In this document: positions 6,553 through 9,085 of the stretch, piece after piece
Layout of the letters: the number at the start of each line of letters is the position of its first letter
Position numbering within the stretch: position 1 is the stretch's first letter
Assembly (NCBI GenBank): GCA_026984595.1
Contig: JALSRW010000460.1
Coordinates: 1 to 9,085 of the forward strand
Direction: 5' to 3'
Length of the DNA stretch: 9,085 bases
Source: Alphaproteobacteria bacterium
GTDB lineage: Bacteria; Pseudomonadota; Alphaproteobacteria; Geminicoccales; Geminicoccaceae
The notes under the pieces: generated by a model
The model's database searches: none
Told to the model about the DNA's origin: nothing
What the model saw: the letters and a program-made list of their open reading frames with translations, nothing else
Position numbers and translations under genes: made by a program

Positions 6553-8633
6553 CGCGGCTGCCAGGGCAGGAGCTCGGGGAGTTCGCGACGGAAGGGTACC
6601 GCATCCCGATCCATGCGCGCACCGAGCTCCTCGGCGAAACGCCGCCCGGCGTAGACGGCATGGGCGATGGTCGCCGGCGCCTCGGCATCGCCGATGGCGG
6701 TGACGGTATCGACGCCGCGATCCGCCCATTCCGCCTGCCGCGCTTCGAGATCCCGGAGCAGCCGGTCCTCGGGCAGACGGGCGGTCACGAGCACCACCGA
6801 GGCGGCCTCGCGCCGGGATCTACGGCCGGTATGGATGCAGACCAGCTCGACCTCCTCGGCCGCGATGGCGGCCACCGCCCGGCCGGTCACGAGTTCGACC
6901 CCGAGCTCGAGGAGCCGCGCCTGGATGGCATGCTGCTCGAGCGTGTTGCGGGTCCAGCTCGAAACCTCGTTGGCGGGAGTGACCAGCGCCACCTGGAAGC
7001 CTTCCCGGACCAGCAGTTCGGCCAGCACCCCGCCCATGTAGAAATGATCGTCGTCGTAGAGCAGCACCGGGCCGCCTTCGGGCCGCTTCCCCTCCATCAG
7101 ATCATCGGGGGTGAGGATCCCGGCCGCCTCTTCGATGGGGATGGGCAGGGTGTGAAAGCGCGCGACCCCGTCGCGTCGCCAGCGCGAGCCGGTGGCCAGG
7201 ACCACATGGGCGGCGCCGAATTCCAGCACATCTCCGGCTTCGAGACGGCTTTCGCGGAAGATTTCCACCTCCGGCATCTGCGCGAGCCGCCCCTCCCGCC
7301 AGTCGCGCACCCGGATCCAGGCGGAAAGCCCCGGCAGCCGCGATTCCCGCAGCACCCGCCCGCCGAGATCCCGCCCGGCCTCGGCCAGGGTCACGGAATG
7401 GCCGCGGCGGCCCAGCCAGAGGGCGCATTCGAGGCCGGCCGGCCCGGCCCCCACCACCAAGACCCGCGCCTCGCTCTGCTTCGGGCGGATGCGCTCGGGG
7501 TGCCAGCCCCGGCGCCATTCCTCGCCCATCGCCGCGTTCTGGGTGCAGCGGATGGGGGCCATGGTGAAATCGCCGGAGACGCAGATGTTGCAGCCGATGC
7601 ATTCGCGGATCTCCTCGATCCGCCCCTCCTCGATCTTTCTGGGCAGGAAGGGATCGGCGATGGAGGGCCGGGCGGCGCCGATGCAATCGACGAGACCTTC
7701 GCGTACGAGGCGCACCATGGCATCGGGCGAGGTGTAGCGGCCCACCCCCACCACCGGCCTGGTGGTGCGCTGGCGCAGCCCCCGCAGATATTCCTCCTGG
7801 GCGCCCTCTTCGGCGAAGCGCGAGGTACGGGAATCCATCTCCCAGCCGGCGAGGCAGAAATCCCAGAGATCGGGCAGCTCGGCCAGCATCTCGACCACGC
7901 CTTCCACTTCCTCGCGGGTGAGCTCGCCTTCGCCCAGGAACTGGCCGACACTGAGCCTGACGGCGATCGCCGCGGCGTCGCCCGCCTCCTCCTTGGCATC
8001 CTCGATCACTTCCCGCAGCAGCCGCACCCGGTTCTCGAGCGAGCCGCCGTATTCGTCGCTCCGGTGGTTGTAGCGGCGGGAGAGGAAATGCTCGAGGATG
8101 CCCAGATTGTGGGCGGCATAGACATAGACCAGATCGAAGCCGGCTTCGATGGCGCGGCGCACCGCCCGCCGATGCCGGCGCCGCAGATCGGCGATGTCCT
8201 GCTTGTCCATCGCCCGCGCCTGCACCGGATCGGCGGTGAAGGTGATGATCGGCAAGGAGGAGGGGCCGCGGGGCACCATGCGGCTGTAGTGGTTGGGTGC
8301 GTTGAGGCCGTTGTCGCAGAGCTCGATGCCGGCGAGCGCACCATGGGCATGCACCGCCTCGGCGATGCGGGCCACCGCCGGGATGTCGCGATCGTCCCAG
8401 AGGCGGAGCTCGATGAAGGGCGTGATCTCGGCGCTGGGATGGATCTCCACCTCCTCGGTGCAGACCACCGCCCAGCCCCCCTCCGCCTTGACCGCCCGCA
8501 TGGCGGCGAGCGCCGTCGGGTCGCGGTAGCCCATGCCGTTGCAGTGGGGCACCTGGAAGAAGCGGTTCCTGGCCACCACCGGGCCGATCCGGACCGGCTC
8601 GAACAGCACGTCATACCGTGGGTCCCGACGCAT
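6549..8633 (-). CDS. FMN/4Fe-4S amine dehydrogenase, trimethylamine/histamine dehydrogenase family
   Basis: The 694-residue cytoplasmic flavoprotein matches the family's length and layout. Residues about 8-340 form an old-yellow-enzyme-like TIM barrel holding FMN. C345-C348-C351-C363 bind a 4Fe-4S cluster. From about 389 comes a nucleotide-binding half with VVGAGPAG (393-400), which in trimethylamine dehydrogenase (TMADH) holds ADP. Family enzymes oxidise an amine to an imine, releasing aldehyde plus amine or ammonia, and pass electrons to an electron-transfer flavoprotein or similar carrier. Aligned by eye to TMADH as I remember it, the cysteinyl-FMN Cys is kept (C31 in 'VPHC'), as are catalytic Tyr and His (Y172, H175 in 'YVYAAH') and Asp (D267). 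Of the aromatic bowl Tyr60/Trp264/Trp355, only the Trp remains (W264); the others are E61 and D355. That argues against trimethylamine and towards a histamine-dehydrogenase-like amine or diamine substrate. The start has GAGGGG about 7 bp upstream. Dimethylamine dehydrogenase or an N-demethylase are alternatives. Confidence 0.9.
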   Translation of the reverse strand: MRRDPRYDVLFEPVRIGPVVARNRFFQVPHCNGMGYRDPTALAAMRAVKAEGGWAVVCTEEVEIHPSAEITPFIELRLWDDRDIPAVARIAEAVHAHGALAGIELCDNGLNAPNHYSRMVPRGPSSLPIITFTADPVQARAMDKQDIADLRRRHRRAVRRAIEAGFDLVYVYAAHNLGILEHFLSRRYNHRSDEYGGSLENRVRLLREVIEDAKEEAGDAAAIAVRLSVGQFLGEGELTREEVEGVVEMLAELPDLWDFCLAGWEMDSRTSRFAEEGAQEEYLRGLRQRTTRPVVGVGRYTSPDAMVRLVREGLVDCIGAARPSIADPFLPRKIEEGRIEEIRECIGCNICVSGDFTMAPIRCTQNAAMGEEWRRGWHPERIRPKQSEARVLVVGAGPAGLECALWLGRRGHSVTLAEAGRDLGGRVLRESRLPGLSAWIRVRDWREGRLAQMPEVEIFRESRLEAGDVLEFGAAHVVLATGSRWRRDGVARFHTLPIPIEEAAGILTPDDLMEGKRPEGGPVLLYDDDHFYMGGVLAELLVREGFQVALVTPANEVSSWTRNTLEQHAIQARLLELGVELVTGRAVAAIAAEEVELVCIHTGRRSRREAASVVLVTARLPEDRLLRDLEARQAEWADRGVDTVTAIGDAEAPATIAHAVYAGRRFAEELGARMDRDAVPFRRELPELLPWQPR

Positions 8634-8673
8634 CGCCCTTCCCCTCGCGGGCGGCGGGACGGATCCCCGCCGC

Positions 8674-8703
8674 GGCGGCCCTCATCTAGCCCCGCGGGCC
8701 GCC
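8674..8703. repeat. inverted repeat upstream of the flavoprotein gene
   Basis: GGCGGCCC (8674-8681) and GGGCCGCC (8696-8703) are perfect 8-bp complements around a 14-base loop. No T-tract follows on either strand, so this is not a standard intrinsic terminator. It could be an operator or a weak hairpin, or chance in such G+C-rich DNA. It overlaps the spacer and start region of the candidate promoter described at 8683-8712. Confidence 0.3.
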
Positions 8704-8712
8704 CCCTGTCAC
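8683..8712 (-). promoter_or_regulatory. candidate promoter for the flavoprotein gene
   Basis: On the minus strand GTGACA (8712-8707) is one base from the -35 consensus. After 18 bp comes TAGATG (8688-8683), a weak -10 with three of six matches. This would start transcription near 8676 and leave a leader of about 40 bases before the ATG at 8633. The -10 overlaps one of only four CTAG tetramers in the window. The flavoprotein gene could instead be read through from the RES gene 171 bp upstream, so this is a tentative call. Confidence 0.25.
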
Positions 8713-8804
8713 GGGGCGCCACGGGAAGATCCGCGAGGTCGCGAACAGGCGCCGGGCGCGTCCGGTCTCATCGGGATCCTCGGCGACCAGGAGCCGCACA
8801 CGCC

Positions 8805-9085
8805 TCATTCCCGCTGCCACCGCAGCGCCGCGATCCGGGGATCGCCGGCGAAGGTCTCCGGCCCGAAGGCCACCGCCTCCGCGGGATGCTCGCGCATCGC
8901 CCGCACACCGGAGGCCGCGAAGAACAGCTTCCAGCTCCGGAAACTGCGCGCACGGGGTCTGCGCGAGGCGAAACTCTCGCAGCGCAGCACAGCGAGATTG
9001 ATGCCACCTCCGGGATCGCGTGCCGACTCGTAGCGCAGCAGTCCGGCCTCGAGTTCGCGGGCGGCCTCCGCCAGCGCCTGACAGG
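8805..9085 (-). CDS. RES-domain protein, C-terminal fragment
   Basis: The gene enters from the right edge; 92 residues remain before a TGA at 8805-8807. The frame is open to the window end, so the Met at 8990 is internal. The visible part reads C-x-A-L-A-E-A-A-R-E-L-E, then LLRYESARDPGGGINLAVL. This resembles the C-terminal RES signature, in which a helix leads to 'I/LRYxSxRxPGG-x-x-x-A-L/V-L/F' and the Ser is the S of the family's conserved Arg-Glu-Ser. A W-x-L strand follows (SWKLFFAAS). RES proteins have an ADP-ribosyltransferase-like fold; several are toxins of toxin-antitoxin pairs that deplete NAD+, but others are not known to be toxins. The Arg and Glu and any antitoxin gene, normally 5' of the toxin, lie beyond the window. 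It is on the same strand as the flavoprotein gene but 171 bp upstream, so no functional link is implied. Confidence 0.68.
   Translation of the reverse strand, partial: CQALAEAARELEAGLLRYESARDPGGGINLAVLRCESFASRRPRARSFRSWKLFFAASGVRAMREHPAEAVAFGPETFAGDPRIAALRWQRE

Noticed and set aside
5506..6729. Minus-strand open frame of about 407 codons opposite livM
   Set aside because: Same shadow effect; it extends into the true dehydrogenase frame from a different phase and has no motif.
1..9085. tRNA, rRNA, CRISPR array, insertion sequence or phage genes
   Set aside because: I found no cloverleaf-like stretch, spaced identical repeats, transposase motif or terminal inverted repeats; nearly all sequence is accounted for by ordinary genes.

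Overview
The window is high-GC DNA, by eye about two-thirds G+C. It is densely packed, most codons end in G or C, and gene content and protein resemblances suggest an alphaproteobacterium. That placement is an inference from style; no marker gene is present.

Layout. Bases 1-421 are the 3' end of a subtilisin-like (S8) serine peptidase. Right behind it, on the same strand, is a small ORF (433-897) whose core looks like a free-standing peptidase propeptide and whose N-terminus may be a signal sequence. It converges on a 96-residue protein of unknown function (894-1184, minus). Upstream of that, on the minus strand, is a protein of the L-2-amino-thiazoline-4-carboxylate (ATC) hydrolase family (1311-1808). 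A 79-bp divergent region (1809-1887) separates it from a complete five-gene branched-chain-amino-acid-type (HAAT) ABC importer operon on the plus strand (1888-6552): binding protein, LivG-type ATPase, LivF-type ATPase, LivH-type permease, LivM-type permease. The genes overlap or lie within 4 bp of each other. Converging on livM is a 694-residue flavoprotein (6549-8633, minus) of the trimethylamine/histamine dehydrogenase family. A 171-bp intergenic stretch follows, then the C-terminal end of a RES-domain protein (8805-9085, minus), cut by the window edge.

How the genes may work together. The importer, the amine-dehydrogenase-like enzyme and the ATC-hydrolase-like protein sit side by side. They could form a scavenging locus for a nitrogenous small molecule: uptake, oxidative deamination or demethylation, and ring or amidine hydrolysis. 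The dehydrogenase keeps the residues for covalent FMN, the catalytic Tyr/His/Asp and the 4Fe-4S cluster. Two of the three aromatic residues that hold trimethylammonium in trimethylamine dehydrogenase are replaced by acidic residues, a pattern closer to histamine dehydrogenase. The substrate is therefore probably a primary amine or a diamine-like cation, but it cannot be named from sequence.

An architectural oddity: both convergent gene pairs end on a shared palindromic CTAG, so each gene's TAG stop lies inside the other's. CTAG is otherwise almost absent from the window. I see no tRNA, rRNA, CRISPR array or insertion sequence, and no gene-free stretch longer than about 170 bp.
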